A DNA stretch of 64,000 bases, from the NCBI RefSeq assembly GCF_001999945.1, contig NZ_CP019650.1, forward strand, positions 434,001 to 498,000, given 5' to 3'. The translations under genes were made by a program, and so were the position numbers. Positions 49,336 through 59,106 of the stretch are shown here, piece after piece (position 1 is the stretch's first letter; every line of letters begins with the position of its first letter). Under the pieces are notes generated by a model. It saw only the letters and a list, made by a program, of their open reading frames with translations. It was not told where the DNA came from and did not search any database. Source of the stretch: Microbulbifer agarilyticus (GTDB lineage: Bacteria; Pseudomonadota; Gammaproteobacteria; Pseudomonadales; Cellvibrionaceae).

Positions 49336-51672
49336 ATGGCCCTCAAGTCCCTCCCCTATGCCGTGGCGGTTGCCGTCACCTTAGCCTGCGCCGGCGGTGC
49401 GCAGGCCAATGATGTGGTGGAAAATTCCGCCACCCCCTCGAAGCCTACCGCCCCAGTCGCTCTAAAACAGCTGCCTGCCACCATCGTAGACTTTGCGCAT
49501 GCAAGCGAGCAAGGGTGGCTGGTGGCCGACCGGGCGGAGCTCAAACTGCCGGAAAAAGGCAGTGCGCAGGGCCTCGGCATGCGCTTTCCAGCAGCGTCCC
49601 ACACGCCGGTTCTGAGCATAGTGCCGGATACTCCCTGGGACCTTTCCAACCTCGACGATTACCATCTCGCTTTTGATGTGACCAATCTGGCGCCAGCTTC
49701 CACGCACTTTTATGTGGAGCTGTTCGATGCCCAAGGGAGGAGCCAGTCCCGGGAGTTGAGTGTGCCCGAGGGGTATGAGGGCACAGTGTTTTTCCCGCTG
49801 GCGGGTGAAAAGGCGGCGATGGACAAGGGGATGTGGGCCAACCCGATGCCGTGGGTAACCGATGAGCTGAAGATGGTTTGGCGCTCCTGGCACGGCGCGC
49901 TGGACTTGGCGCAGATCACCAAAATATCGTTCTTCACCATTGGTGTGCTGCAAGACCGCGAACTGCAGGTGGGCAATATTCAGTTGAGACCCAACCCCGA
50001 TGCTGGGCAGGACTGGACCGAAAAACTGGTGGACCGCTTCGGTCAGGCCGCCAAGAAAGACACACCGCTGAAGGTGGCATCGGAAGCCGAGCTCAAGGCC
50101 CTGGCGGAGCAGGAGTTGGCGTTGCTCGCACAAAATACCGGCCCGAAGGACCGCTCACGCTTTGGTGGCTACAAAGATGGCCCCCGGTTGCAAGCAACGG
50201 GTTACTTTCGCACCGAGAAGGTGGATGGCAAATGGTGGATGGTAGACCCCGAGGGCTACCTGTTCTTCTCTCACGGCCCAGCCAATGTGCGCATGTCGAA
50301 CCTCACCACGCTGACCGGGGTGGACTTCAAAGACCCGTCGGTGCGGGTTGTGCATGCGGATGAACTCACTCCGGAAGATTCCATGGGTATTGTGAAGGTC
50401 TCGGATAAGGTGCGCGCCTCCCGCTACATCATCAATGACACGCGCCATGACATGTTTGCCTGGCTACCCGAGTACGATCACCCGCTGGCCGATCATTACA
50501 GCTATCGCCGCTCTACCCATAAAGGGCCGGTTCCCCATGGGGAAACCTACAGTTTTTACCGCGCGAACCTGGAGCGCCGCTACGGTGAGACGGCACATGA
50601 GTCGTACGTGAAAAAGTGGGAAGAGGTCACTCTGCAGCGCATGAATAGCTGGGGATTTACCTCCTTCGGTAACTGGGTAGATCCCGCGTTTTACCCCAAT
50701 GAAAAAGTACCTTACTTTGCCAATGGCTGGATCATTGGTGATTACCAGACGCTATCCGGCGACACCAATCACTGGGGGCTAATGCCGGACTTCTTCGACC
50801 CGGTGTTTGCCGAGCGCGCCCGCGCCACCATTGAAGTCATCGCCAGCGATGTGCAGGCCTCGCCCTGGTGTGTGGGGGTGTTTATCGATAACGAAAAAAG
50901 TTGGGGTGAGCGCGAGGGAACGGTGGCCGAACGCTACGGCGTGATCCTGGATGCACTGAGTAAAGATGCGGCCAACAGCCCCGCCAAGCATGCCTTTACC
51001 CGTCGCTTGCAGGCGCAATACGGGACTGTGGCTGCGCTCAACCGCGCCTGGGGTAGCCAGTTTGAAAGTTGGGAAGCATTTGCCGCGGGTGCCAGCCTGA
51101 ACGAGCACACCGAGGCACAAGTGGCGGATCTGTCTTCGTTGCTGGAAGCGCTTGGCGAGCAGTACTTTAAAGTGGTACACGGCACCCTGAAGGAATACTT
51201 GCCGGATCATCTCTACATGGGCGCGCGTATGGCCAACTGGGGCATGCCGGATGAAATCATCAAGGCCTCGGTGAAGTATTCGGACGTGCTCAGCTTCAAT
51301 ATTTATGAAGAGGGTATGCAAACGCACCAATGGGACTTTTTGGAAGACATTGATTTACCGGTGGTGATTGGCGAGTTTCATATTGGCGCCACCAGCGATT
51401 CGGACAACTACCATCCGGGGATTGTCAGTGCAGCCAGCCAGAAAGACCGGGCGCGCATGTACAAAGCCTATATGCGCAGCGTACTGGAGAAGGACTATAT
51501 GGTAGGCGCGCACTGGTTCCAGTATGTCGATGAGCCGGTAACCGGGCGCGCCTTTGATGGTGAGAATGCCAATATCGGGTTTGTCACTGTGACCGATATT
51601 CCCTATCCGGAAATGGTGGAGGCGGCGAAAGAAATTACATTCGACCTCTATCGCGAACGGTACGGTAAATAA
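49336..51672 (+). CDS. Secreted GH50 beta-agarase
   Basis: A 778-residue exported glycoside hydrolase that should cut agarose or its oligosaccharides, as GH50 enzymes do, usually releasing neoagarobiose. The signal peptide spans about residues 1-24 (ACAGGAQA|ND). An N-terminal carbohydrate-binding-like beta domain (about 50-215) is followed by the catalytic (beta/alpha)8 barrel. Acid/base Glu520 lies in FIDNEKSWGE and nucleophile Glu680 in VVIGEFHIG, with the spacing of the S. coelicolor enzyme Aga50D (Glu534/Glu695). AAAGGAAAT precedes the ATG. It stands alone with a terminator and no other agar-utilisation gene. Confidence 0.93.
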   Translation: MALKSLPYAVAVAVTLACAGGAQANDVVENSATPSKPTAPVALKQLPATIVDFAHASEQGWLVADRAELKLPEKGSAQGLGMRFPAASHTPVLSIVPDTPWDLSNLDDYHLAFDVTNLAPASTHFYVELFDAQGRSQSRELSVPEGYEGTVFFPLAGEKAAMDKGMWANPMPWVTDELKMVWRSWHGALDLAQITKISFFTIGVLQDRELQVGNIQLRPNPDAGQDWTEKLVDRFGQAAKKDTPLKVASEAELKALAEQELALLAQNTGPKDRSRFGGYKDGPRLQATGYFRTEKVDGKWWMVDPEGYLFFSHGPANVRMSNLTTLTGVDFKDPSVRVVHADELTPEDSMGIVKVSDKVRASRYIINDTRHDMFAWLPEYDHPLADHYSYRRSTHKGPVPHGETYSFYRANLERRYGETAHESYVKKWEEVTLQRMNSWGFTSFGNWVDPAFYPNEKVPYFANGWIIGDYQTLSGDTNHWGLMPDFFDPVFAERARATIEVIASDVQASPWCVGVFIDNEKSWGEREGTVAERYGVILDALSKDAANSPAKHAFTRRLQAQYGTVAALNRAWGSQFESWEAFAAGASLNEHTEAQVADLSSLLEALGEQYFKVVHGTLKEYLPDHLYMGARMANWGMPDEIIKASVKYSDVLSFNIYEEGMQTHQWDFLEDIDLPVVIGEFHIGATSDSDNYHPGIVSAASQKDRARMYKAYMRSVLEKDYMVGAHWFQYVDEPVTGRAFDGENANIGFVTVTDIPYPEMVEAAKEITFDLYRERYGK

Positions 51673-51703
51673 TCGATACCAGAACTATCCAACTGGAACT
51701 TTC

Positions 51704-51738
51704 CCCTGCAAGCAGTGGATCTGCTTGCAGGAGTTTTG
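51704..51738 (+). terminator. Intrinsic terminator of the agarase gene
   Basis: A perfect 10-bp stem CTGCAAGCAG / CTGCTTGCAG around a 5-base loop (51706-51730) is followed by GAGTTTTGCTT. Confidence 0.82.
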
Positions 51739-51823
51739 CTTGAAGGAAGCTGTACTTGAAAGGGGTTTTCTTGCGAGAAAAAGCTGCTAGAAATTTTCAT
51801 GCGTGCCTTTCAATGGCTTGCCT

Positions 51824-52936
51824 TCAGTTACTTGAAAGGCGCGTATCGTTTGTGGCGGATTTGGCGCTTGCCAGCAGTCGCACGATATCCAAAAACTTTT
51901 TCATCTCTCCCTTCATGGCTGCAACAATGCCGTGCATGGCCAGCAGGCGTCGATCGATGATTTCCCCGTTGCCATCTGCATGCTGCAAGAAACCCTGCAG
52001 TATTTCACTGGCTGCTTCGTGGCCATCATTTTCATAAGCCAATAGTATTTCCACGGTTTTCTCGGTTTCGGTGATGGAGCGGGGGGCAGGCTCATAACCC
52101 AATGCGCGTACCATTGCCTCGGTAACGTTCCATGAGGACCAGGGGTTCTGTCCGGTGATCAGGCCATCATCAGCGCTGACCTGATTTAAATAGAGCGGGC
52201 CTTTTTCAAATACGGCGCCGTTGTCGCGCAAGCGAGTTTCCAGCAAGAACGGGAATACCTGCTCGGCATCCGGGATTAGGAACAGCTCTTCCTCATTGGT
52301 GAAGCTGCTAATACGGCGTCCATCGAGAAACGAGGAACCGGAATCGAGTGTGATATCTGCCAGTGCGGCAGGGCCGTGGCAGACGGCACCGATCACGCCG
52401 TCGTTTTGGTGCAGTGCAATGACCAGATTCTGGATCGCCTGATTACCGGGGAAGTCAAACATGGCGCCTTTGCCACCGGCAAAGAAGATACCTTCATATT
52501 GGTCCGCGACGACGTTTTTCAGGGGAATACTGTTGCGCAGCTTATCCATCGCCTCGTCATCGTTGAGAAAGGCGTATTCGAACGGCCCCATATCATCTTT
52601 GTCCATCACCGCCGGTGGCTCGCCTCCCTGTGGGCTGGCGATATCCACGGCAAATCCGTTGGCGCTAAATACATAGTATGGGCGTGCTAATTCGGTGAAT
52701 TCATAGCCGGTCTTTTTTCCGGTGTCACCGAATTTGGAAGCGCTGCTCACCACCACGAGAATACGCCCGCGTTCTTTCTCTGATGGAATCTGATTGAGGT
52801 AAGGGATGTCCGCGATAGTAGTGCGCGCCAGCGCGTCATGATCCGGGGCTTGGGGTATCAGGCTTTTCAGCCAGAAGCCGGTACCGAACAAAACGGCTGC
52901 GGTGCAAAGGATGGTTGCGAGTATTTTCTTGAGCAT
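51824..52936 (-). CDS. DJ-1/PfpI (class I glutamine amidotransferase-like) protein, membrane-anchored or exported
   Basis: A 370-residue protein with an N-terminal hydrophobic segment (residues 5-25) and a DJ-1/Hsp31-like core. The nucleophile elbow AVCHGPAAL holds Cys186 followed by His187, and Glu79 in TGYEFTELARPYYVF is the likely third residue. The EGIFFAGGKGAMFDF segment is typical of the Hsp31/YhbO branch. The last 100 residues (EKTVEILLAYENDG onward) are an additional helical domain not usual for the family. Possible deglycase, chaperone or hydrolase. It precedes the histidine kinase gene with 90 bp between, opposite to the agarase. Confidence 0.82.
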   Translation of the reverse strand: MLKKILATILCTAAVLFGTGFWLKSLIPQAPDHDALARTTIADIPYLNQIPSEKERGRILVVVSSASKFGDTGKKTGYEFTELARPYYVFSANGFAVDIASPQGGEPPAVMDKDDMGPFEYAFLNDDEAMDKLRNSIPLKNVVADQYEGIFFAGGKGAMFDFPGNQAIQNLVIALHQNDGVIGAVCHGPAALADITLDSGSSFLDGRRISSFTNEEELFLIPDAEQVFPFLLETRLRDNGAVFEKGPLYLNQVSADDGLITGQNPWSSWNVTEAMVRALGYEPAPRSITETEKTVEILLAYENDGHEAASEILQGFLQHADGNGEIIDRRLLAMHGIVAAMKGEMKKFLDIVRLLASAKSATNDTRLSSN

Positions 52937-53026
52937 GGTGGATCTCCTGTAGGTAGTGGGGAGATCTTGCCCGGCACGAGGTGAAGGGCGGGTGAAATAA
53001 GTGGGCTAACTTGATTTCACCAAGCG

Positions 53027-54292
53027 TTACTGGTCAGCGCATTGTGAATCGGGCATTACTGAGAGTGAAAATTTGTTGTTTTCACAAGTAGCAGAAAAGC
53101 GCCAGCCCAGTGCGGTAAATATCCTGCTGGCCAAGTAGAGCCCCTGCCCAAAGCCTTCGCTATCCGGCCCACGCGCGCCGGCATTAAACAGCGAAGCCGT
53201 ATTGAAGTCTTTCAGGACCGGGTTTGCGAAAATGAGTGCACCATCCATGTAGCGAATGGTTAACGCCGGTTGTGATGCGTGCTGAATTGCATTGTCGAAG
53301 AGGATGTCAAGCAGCGATGCCGCAAGGTGTGGGTGCCCCTCTACCGGTAAGGTATCCGGCAATTCTATGTCCAACTGGAAATCTGGGTGTGTGGTGATCT
53401 CGCGTCGCGCTAGCAGGCGCTCTTCCACCAGTGGCCGCAGGTCGAAACTGGAATGCTCGAAGGATTCGGATCGCGCCAGCGCCAATAGTGTACTGACGGT
53501 TCTGTTCATCGTCGCGAGTGTGTCGCTGAGCGCGCGTGTCTCTTCCACACCCAAACCTTGATCGCGCGCAAGGGCTAGGGTGTTGCTGGCAATAGCCAGA
53601 TTGGTGCGCAGTTCGTGGCTGACATCGTGGGTGAATTCCGCTTCCCTCTGTCTGGCCTGTTGGAGTTCGTGCACGTTGCGTTGCAGGGTGCGTGCGAGAA
53701 AGCCGATCTCGTCGTGGCGACTGCTGGTACTCAGTGCCAGTGGCGACTGGCTTGTTGCCTGCAGCTCAACTTCCTGGGCCAGGTTGAGGATGGGGCGAAT
53801 GGCGCTCGTCACAAGCCGGTAGGCGAGCCACAGCGCCAGAGCTGTGGTGAGCAGAAAGGCAGCCAATGGCAGCCAGATCAGGCGGTCCGACTGGTTGGAA
53901 ACGGTGAGTAGGCTGCCAACTTCGGCGGCAAGTATTGCACCGGTGCCGGGGGAAAGTTCACGCAAATGAAAATGCTGGTGCCCTTCAACAAAGTATTCGG
54001 CTCTGCGTTGTTCACCAGCCAGTGCGGTAAGGAATTCTGGCGGGGTATCGGTTGGTGATGTGTACAGGGTAAACATCGGTAGCCGGGGGCTGGGCAGGGT
54101 GCCGTCATTGCGAAATGACTGTTCGATGTAACGCGCTTCTTCAATAATCAGGTTGTCGAGCAGCTGGTCCTCAATCACGTAGGCCGTGAGCAGCCCAATA
54201 CCGGAATAAATCAGGCAGAGCAGCAGGGTAAAACCACCGAACAGGGTGAAGACTTTGCGCTGCAGGTTACTGCGGGGTGTTTCAGCTTGCAT
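53027..54292 (-). CDS. Two-component sensor histidine kinase
   Basis: A 421-residue membrane sensor. Transmembrane helices at about 17-40 and 138-160 enclose a periplasmic sensor domain of about 95 residues; a HAMP-like linker and coiled coil lead to the H-box FTHDVSHELRTNLAI (His226). The N-box reads DILFDNAIQHAS and the G-box GFGQGLYLASRIF. The DxGxG (G1) box is weak or missing (MDGALIFANPV), so ATP binding should be checked. Its start overlaps the response-regulator gene by 11 bp, so they are coupled. Confidence 0.87.
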   Translation of the reverse strand: MQAETPRSNLQRKVFTLFGGFTLLLCLIYSGIGLLTAYVIEDQLLDNLIIEEARYIEQSFRNDGTLPSPRLPMFTLYTSPTDTPPEFLTALAGEQRRAEYFVEGHQHFHLRELSPGTGAILAAEVGSLLTVSNQSDRLIWLPLAAFLLTTALALWLAYRLVTSAIRPILNLAQEVELQATSQSPLALSTSSRHDEIGFLARTLQRNVHELQQARQREAEFTHDVSHELRTNLAIASNTLALARDQGLGVEETRALSDTLATMNRTVSTLLALARSESFEHSSFDLRPLVEERLLARREITTHPDFQLDIELPDTLPVEGHPHLAASLLDILFDNAIQHASQPALTIRYMDGALIFANPVLKDFNTASLFNAGARGPDSEGFGQGLYLASRIFTALGWRFSATCENNKFSLSVMPDSQCADQ

Positions 54293-54971
54293 TTGGTTGC
54301 TCCAGCTGGAAGCCGATACTGCTGATGGTGCGCAGCATGGGCTCGGGAAATGGCCGGTCCAGCTGACGTCGCAGGCTGTAGATGTGTGATTTCAGCGCGT
54401 CGCTGTCGGGCGGGTTATCGCCCCATATGCGATGCACAATTTCCCCGCGGCTGAGTGGCTCGGGATAGGTGCAGGCGAGCTCCCACAGGATATTGAAGGC
54501 AATGGTGGTGAGCTTGAGGGCTTGCCCATCTCTGCTTGCCTCGCGACGGCGCCGGTGGACATGCAGGGGGCCGATACGGATTTCGTCATTGCGGTGCAGC
54601 TCCCAGCGTCGTGCCAGCGCACGGCAACGCAGGGCCAGCTCACGCGGGTCAAACGGTTTGCACAGATAGTCATCTGCACCCGAATCAAACCCTCGTGCCT
54701 TGTCCGTAAAGGCATCGCGGGCGGTGAGCATAAGAATCGGGGCAGAGAATTGTGCTTTCTCGCGCAGCTGTCGACAGACTTCGAGGCCGTCGATATCCGG
54801 CAGGTTCAGGTCCAGCAGGATCAGGTCGTAGATTTCCTGCAGCGCCAGTTGCAGGCCGAGCTGCCCATTACTGGCAAAGTCCACATGCCAGCCGTGCCCT
54901 TCCAGGAATTGGCCGGTCTGACGGGCGAGGGTGGGGTTGTCTTCAACCAGGAGAATCTTGAGGGTGTTCAC
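54282..54971 (-). CDS. OmpR/PhoB-type response regulator (QseB/PmrA-like)
   Basis: A 229-residue transcriptional regulator paired with the overlapping histidine kinase. The receiver domain has the acidic pair (LLVEDNP), phosphoacceptor Asp54 (LLDLNLPDI), the switch Thr in LMLTARD and Lys in DDYLCKPF; a winged-helix domain follows (LKSHIYSLRRQLDRPF). The start is GTG at 54971. Members regulate envelope or metal-stress genes; the target here is unknown. Confidence 0.9.
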   Translation of the reverse strand: MNTLKILLVEDNPTLARQTGQFLEGHGWHVDFASNGQLGLQLALQEIYDLILLDLNLPDIDGLEVCRQLREKAQFSAPILMLTARDAFTDKARGFDSGADDYLCKPFDPRELALRCRALARRWELHRNDEIRIGPLHVHRRRREASRDGQALKLTTIAFNILWELACTYPEPLSRGEIVHRIWGDNPPDSDALKSHIYSLRRQLDRPFPEPMLRTISSIGFQLEQPNAS

Positions 54972-55091
54972 CGGCAGTGCCTGTCACAGGTTGGATGAGT
55001 AGACATTGTGACAAGCTGCCGGTGAAATTGAAGTGAAATCTGATTTGCCGAGGAGTTGCCGGTTCTGAAGGCGTAACTCCCCAGTTTTTGA

Positions 55092-56201
55092 TCAGCTCAG
55101 GCTTGCCAGTGCCGCTTTGGTAAATGGCACGATTTCTTCTTCGCGACCTTGTTTCACTTTCATCAGCCAGTTCGGGTCTTGCAGCAGGGCGCGGCCCACG
55201 GCAATCATGTCGAATTCGCCCTTGTCCATACGGCGCGTCAGTTCGTCCAGGCCGGTGGGGTTGGCGGTGCCGCCCATGCCCTGGTTGTTGCCACCGATAA
55301 AATCATCGTCGAGGCCGACACTACCCACAGAAATGACCGGCTTGCCGGTAAGCTCTTTGGTCCAGCCGGCCAGGTTCATATCGGAACCTTCAAATTCTGG
55401 TACCCAGAAGCGTCGTTGCGAGGCGTGGAAGATATCTACGCCGGCATTCGTGAGCGGTGCCAGGAAGCGTTCCAGTTCTTCGGGGGTGTGCGCCAGTCGC
55501 GCATCGTAATCCTGTTGTTTCCATTGGGAGTAGCGCAGGACAATAGCAAAATCTTCGCCCACCGCGTCACGCACAGCTTCCACAATTTCCACCGCGAAGC
55601 GGGTGCGGTTTTCCAGTGAGCCGCCGTACTCATCGTCGCGCACGTTGGTGCCTTCCCAGAAAAACTGGTCAATCAGGTAGCCGTGGGCACCGTGCAGTTC
55701 GACACCGTCAAAACCAATCGCCTTTGCTGCTTTGGCTGCATCGGCAAATGCCTGCACAGTTTCCTGAATGTCGGCTTTACTCATCGCCTTGCCGTTGGGC
55801 TTGCCGGGCTTGAACAGGCCGGAGGGCGAGAGACCGGGAAGGGATTTGTCCGGCCCGGTGCCTTCCTTGCGCACTGAGCCAACATGCCATAGCTGAGGAA
55901 TAATCTGTCCACCGGCGGCGTGTACGCCATCGACAACTTTCTTCCAACCCATCAGGGCATCGTCACCGTAAAAGGCCGGCACATTCTCATAGCCGTTCCC
56001 GGCCGGGTGGACGAAAGTGCCCTCGGTAATCAGCAGGCCCACTTCACCTTCGGCGCGGCGGCGGTAGTAACCCGCAACCTGATCGTTGGGAATATTGCCG
56101 GGAGAAGCGGTGCGGGTCATGGGGGCCATGGCCACGCGATTGCGTAACTTCAGAGACTTGTGTTCTAACGGACGCAACAGATTGTCGAGAGGGTTGCTCA
56201 T
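55092..56201 (-). CDS. Old-yellow-enzyme-family NADH:flavin oxidoreductase
   Basis: A 369-residue FMN-dependent ene-reductase that would reduce activated C=C bonds of enones or nitro compounds with NAD(P)H. TIM-barrel motifs are RNRVAMAPMTRT, IIPQLWHVG, GFDGVELHGAHGYLIDQFFWEGTNVRDDEYGGSLENRTRF, and DMIAVGRALLQDPNW near the end. The substrate-site His of HGAHGYL is present, which is typical of the OYE group. It stands between the two-component system and a phosphoribosyltransferase. Confidence 0.92.
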   Translation of the reverse strand: MSNPLDNLLRPLEHKSLKLRNRVAMAPMTRTASPGNIPNDQVAGYYRRRAEGEVGLLITEGTFVHPAGNGYENVPAFYGDDALMGWKKVVDGVHAAGGQIIPQLWHVGSVRKEGTGPDKSLPGLSPSGLFKPGKPNGKAMSKADIQETVQAFADAAKAAKAIGFDGVELHGAHGYLIDQFFWEGTNVRDDEYGGSLENRTRFAVEIVEAVRDAVGEDFAIVLRYSQWKQQDYDARLAHTPEELERFLAPLTNAGVDIFHASQRRFWVPEFEGSDMNLAGWTKELTGKPVISVGSVGLDDDFIGGNNQGMGGTANPTGLDELTRRMDKGEFDMIAVGRALLQDPNWLMKVKQGREEEIVPFTKAALASLS

Positions 56202-56318
56202 CGTGCACTCCTGCTTAAGGGTTGTGAGTCGTGCGACTTTACCCGTTTACGACTGCAGGGTTAACCCTCTGCGATATGCTGTGGCAGAAGTGCGATGAGC
56301 GGTTTGTTTGGTGAATGG

Positions 56319-56894
56319 TTAGTCGCTTTTTTTCAGCGCGCGCAGTTTGTCTTGGTGCTTGCGCAGTTCCTGTTTGTTTTCCAGGATTTCATCCATGCTG
56401 AGCCCTTTCAGTTCATGGGGGAAGACTAACCACTTGTCGGTTTCGTGCAGGTAGTAGTCCGGTTCCATGTCAGTCTGATTGCGACTGGGTTTGAAGTAGG
56501 GGCAGGCAACACGGATTTCCGGGGTGTTTTTCTTCGCCGCCTTGCGCATGTCGCTGATGGCTTGCTGAATGCTCAGTCCGGTATCGTAAACGTCGTCGAC
56601 GATCAGCATTTTTTCATGGGATTCCACCTGTTTGATCAGGTAGGTGAGGCCGTGCACTTTCACCTCTTTCTGACGCTGGTTAACGCCGGTGTAAGAGGAG
56701 GTGCGAATGGCAATGTGATCTGCATGGAAGCCGAGGAAATCAAACATTTCCTGTACTGCGATGCCGATAGGCGCTCCGCCGCGCCAAACCCCTACGATGT
56801 AGTCTGGCAGGAAGCCGCTCTCCACGACTTTCAGGGCCAATGTGTAGGAATCGTCCAGCAGGGACTGGGCGGAAATATATTGCTTTTCGCTCAC
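56319..56894 (-). CDS. Purine-type phosphoribosyltransferase
   Basis: A 191-residue type I phosphoribosyltransferase. The PRPP loop is MLIVDDVYDTGLS, with the early VGVWRGGAPIGIAVQEMF and IAIRTSSYTGVNQ around the active site. This form resembles hypoxanthine/guanine or xanthine salvage enzymes, though the base specificity is not certain. A C-terminal charged helical tail (ILENKQELRKHQDKLRALKKSD) is extra. The start is GTG at 56894. It lies 34 bp after the pteridine reductase gene on the same strand and may be cotranscribed with it. Confidence 0.83.
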   Translation of the reverse strand: MSEKQYISAQSLLDDSYTLALKVVESGFLPDYIVGVWRGGAPIGIAVQEMFDFLGFHADHIAIRTSSYTGVNQRQKEVKVHGLTYLIKQVESHEKMLIVDDVYDTGLSIQQAISDMRKAAKKNTPEIRVACPYFKPSRNQTDMEPDYYLHETDKWLVFPHELKGLSMDEILENKQELRKHQDKLRALKKSD

Positions 56895-56928
56895 TGCGTT
56901 ACCTCAAGCTTTAAGTGAAATATTGGCA

Positions 56929-57654
56929 TTACATATTCAGGCTGCGGCCACCGTCGACCGCAATAATCTGGCCGGTGATATAGGGTGCGTCACAGGCGAG
57001 GAAGCGCACAGTGCGGGCGATGTCTGATGGGTCACCGCTACGCTGCATGGGGATGCGCTCCAGTATCTGCTCCTTGTTATAGCCTTCACTGGCCTGCTCC
57101 GGCCACAGAATCGCACCGGGGGCCACGGCATTGACCCGAACCCGCGGCGCCAGCTCACGGGCCAGGCTCTTGGTCATCATTACCAGTCCTGCTTTGGCCG
57201 CACTGTAAATCGTGTGGCTGGGCATGGGCTTGTCTGCATGAATATCGGCAAGGTTGACGATACAGCCATTGGCATCCGCCAGGGCCGGAGTCAGGGCCTG
57301 GCTGAGAAAAAACGGGGCTTTCAAATTACTGCCCATCAGTTCACCCCACTGCTGCTCGCTGGCATCGCCGATGGGGGTGGGGTAGAAGGCGGACGCGTTG
57401 TTCACCAGTACGGAAACTTCGCCGAAGCATTCCAGGGCGGCCTCTGCCAAGCGTTGGCAGTCGTCGGCACTGGCGAGTTCGCTCTGTACGGCAGTCGCCG
57501 AGTCGGGGCGGCGCTGATTCAGAGTTTCCACCAGCGCCTCTGCCGCTTGGCTGGAGTGACGGTAATGCACAATGACCTGATGATCGCGATGGAGTTCTTC
57601 GGCGATTGCGCGCCCGAGGCGTGCGGCGGCGCCGGTGATCAAAACTGTGGCCAT
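56929..57654 (-). CDS. Pteridine reductase (FolM/PTR1-like SDR)
   Basis: A 241-residue short-chain dehydrogenase. The Rossmann start LITGAAARLGRAIAEELHRD has a TGAxxRLG cofactor loop with a later RHS, suggesting NADPH use as in PTR1/FolM. Catalytic residues are Tyr and Lys in SHTIYSAAKAGLVMM with Ser/Asp in VNLADIHADKP. Pteridine reductases reduce dihydrofolate and biopterin. It precedes cca on the minus strand (52-bp gap), close to the folate genes in an ancestral order that the agarase region interrupts. Confidence 0.85.
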   Translation of the reverse strand: MATVLITGAAARLGRAIAEELHRDHQVIVHYRHSSQAAEALVETLNQRRPDSATAVQSELASADDCQRLAEAALECFGEVSVLVNNASAFYPTPIGDASEQQWGELMGSNLKAPFFLSQALTPALADANGCIVNLADIHADKPMPSHTIYSAAKAGLVMMTKSLARELAPRVRVNAVAPGAILWPEQASEGYNKEQILERIPMQRSGDPSDIARTVRFLACDAPYITGQIIAVDGGRSLNM

Positions 57655-57705
57655 GGCTGGGGTTCCGTCGGCTGTTGGAGTACTTGGTGCTGGTGCGCTT
57701 GCCGG

Positions 57706-58938
57706 TCAGTCCTGACCGGGGGCTCCGTAGGTGTTTTTTAATTTGGTCAGGGCTTGCAGGCGTGCCTGGTCCAGGGCCTTGCCGAGCTCCGCGCCGGCAA
57801 AACCCTGCGCAATAAGCGCCTGTGGGTCTACCTGCGCGGCGGCATCGCGGGCTGCGCGAAGGTAGTCGACTTGCGGATATTCGCGGTCTTCCAGTCCCAG
57901 GCGCCCGCGGGCGTCGGCTTCGCAACTCTCCAGAAACTGCTCGAAACGCTCCGGCTTGCGCAGCGCATCGAGCGCGCGCAGTAATTTCAGTAGTGTCTGC
58001 GGGCGCAGCTCAAACGCTTTATGGCTATGTAAATGGTATTCACACACGCCGAGTGATAGCGCGGTGATTGGGTTGGGCACGCGCAGGCGCTTACACACTG
58101 CTTTTACCAGCGGCAATCCGGCCGCTTCGTGGCCGCGATGGCTCGGCAGAACCTCCTCCGGGGTAACCCCTTTGCCGAGATCGTGTACCAGCACGGCAAA
58201 GCGCACCGGGAGTTCCGGTGGTGCCTGGCGCAATGCGCGCAGCACATGATCGCCCGTGTCGATTTCCGGGTGATGCAGCGGCGGTTGTGGGATACCAAAC
58301 AGGCAATCTACTTCGGGTAGCAGTACTTTGAGTGCGCCACATTCCCGCAGCGTGCTGATAAAAATATCCGGCCGCGGCTCGGTGAGTGCACGACTCACTT
58401 CCTTCCATACCCGCTCTGCAACCAGGTGCTCCACCTCTCCTGCATCCACCATGGCGCGCATCAGCGTCATAGTCTCATCGGCGACGGTAAAGCCCAGTGG
58501 TGCATAGCGTGCGGCAAAACGGGCTACACGCAATATGCGCAGAGGGTCTTCGCTAAAGGCGGGAGATACATGGCGCAGCGTGCGCGCTTCCAGGTCGGCG
58601 CGGCCGCCGTAGGGGTCGATGATGGCACCCTCTTCGGTTTCTGCCATGGCATTGACGGTGAGGTCGCGTCGCTGCAGGTCCTGCTCCAGGGTGACGTCAG
58701 GGCTGGCGAACACGGTAAAACCACCGTATCCGTGGCCGCTTTTGCGCTCTGTACGTGCCAGTGCGTATTCCTCACCGGTATCCGGGTGCAGGAAAACCGG
58801 GAAGTCTTTGCCCACCGGGCGGAAGCCCTGGTTGCGCATGTCGTCCTCGGTGGCACCCACTACCACCCAGTCGCGTTCGTGTATCGGGCGTTGTAGAAGC
58901 TTGTCGCGGACAGCGCCGCCGACCAGATAGACATTCAT
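57706..58938 (-). CDS. cca: Multifunctional CCA tRNA nucleotidyltransferase
   Basis: Adds or repairs the 3' CCA of tRNAs; with an HD domain it can also act as phosphatase/phosphodiesterase. 410 residues: nucleotidyltransferase head [42 protein letters not shown] and [19 protein letters not shown] domain with VLVHDLGKG and HRGHEAAG. The ATG at 58938 is the expected family start; the frame runs upstream to 59052 without need. The 5' region contains a candidate small RNA with its own terminator. Confidence 0.95.
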   Translation of the reverse strand: MNVYLVGGAVRDKLLQRPIHERDWVVVGATEDDMRNQGFRPVGKDFPVFLHPDTGEEYALARTERKSGHGYGGFTVFASPDVTLEQDLQRRDLTVNAMAETEEGAIIDPYGGRADLEARTLRHVSPAFSEDPLRILRVARFAARYAPLGFTVADETMTLMRAMVDAGEVEHLVAERVWKEVSRALTEPRPDIFISTLRECGALKVLLPEVDCLFGIPQPPLHHPEIDTGDHVLRALRQAPPELPVRFAVLVHDLGKGVTPEEVLPSHRGHEAAGLPLVKAVCKRLRVPNPITALSLGVCEYHLHSHKAFELRPQTLLKLLRALDALRKPERFEQFLESCEADARGRLGLEDREYPQVDYLRAARDAAAQVDPQALIAQGFAGAELGKALDQARLQALTKLKNTYGAPGQD

Positions 58939-59106
58939 CGCGTAGAACCTGGCGTCAATGGCTGCGCAGCGCCAGTGGAATGGGCGGTAATCAACAAAAC
59001 GTGAGAAAAGGCGAAAACTGCCATAAATGCCGCTGTACCTGAGATAAACCACGTTAAAAAACGCTTGGGCCCAGGTAAATATTAGGAAAAAGGAGGATCG
59101 GGAAGA

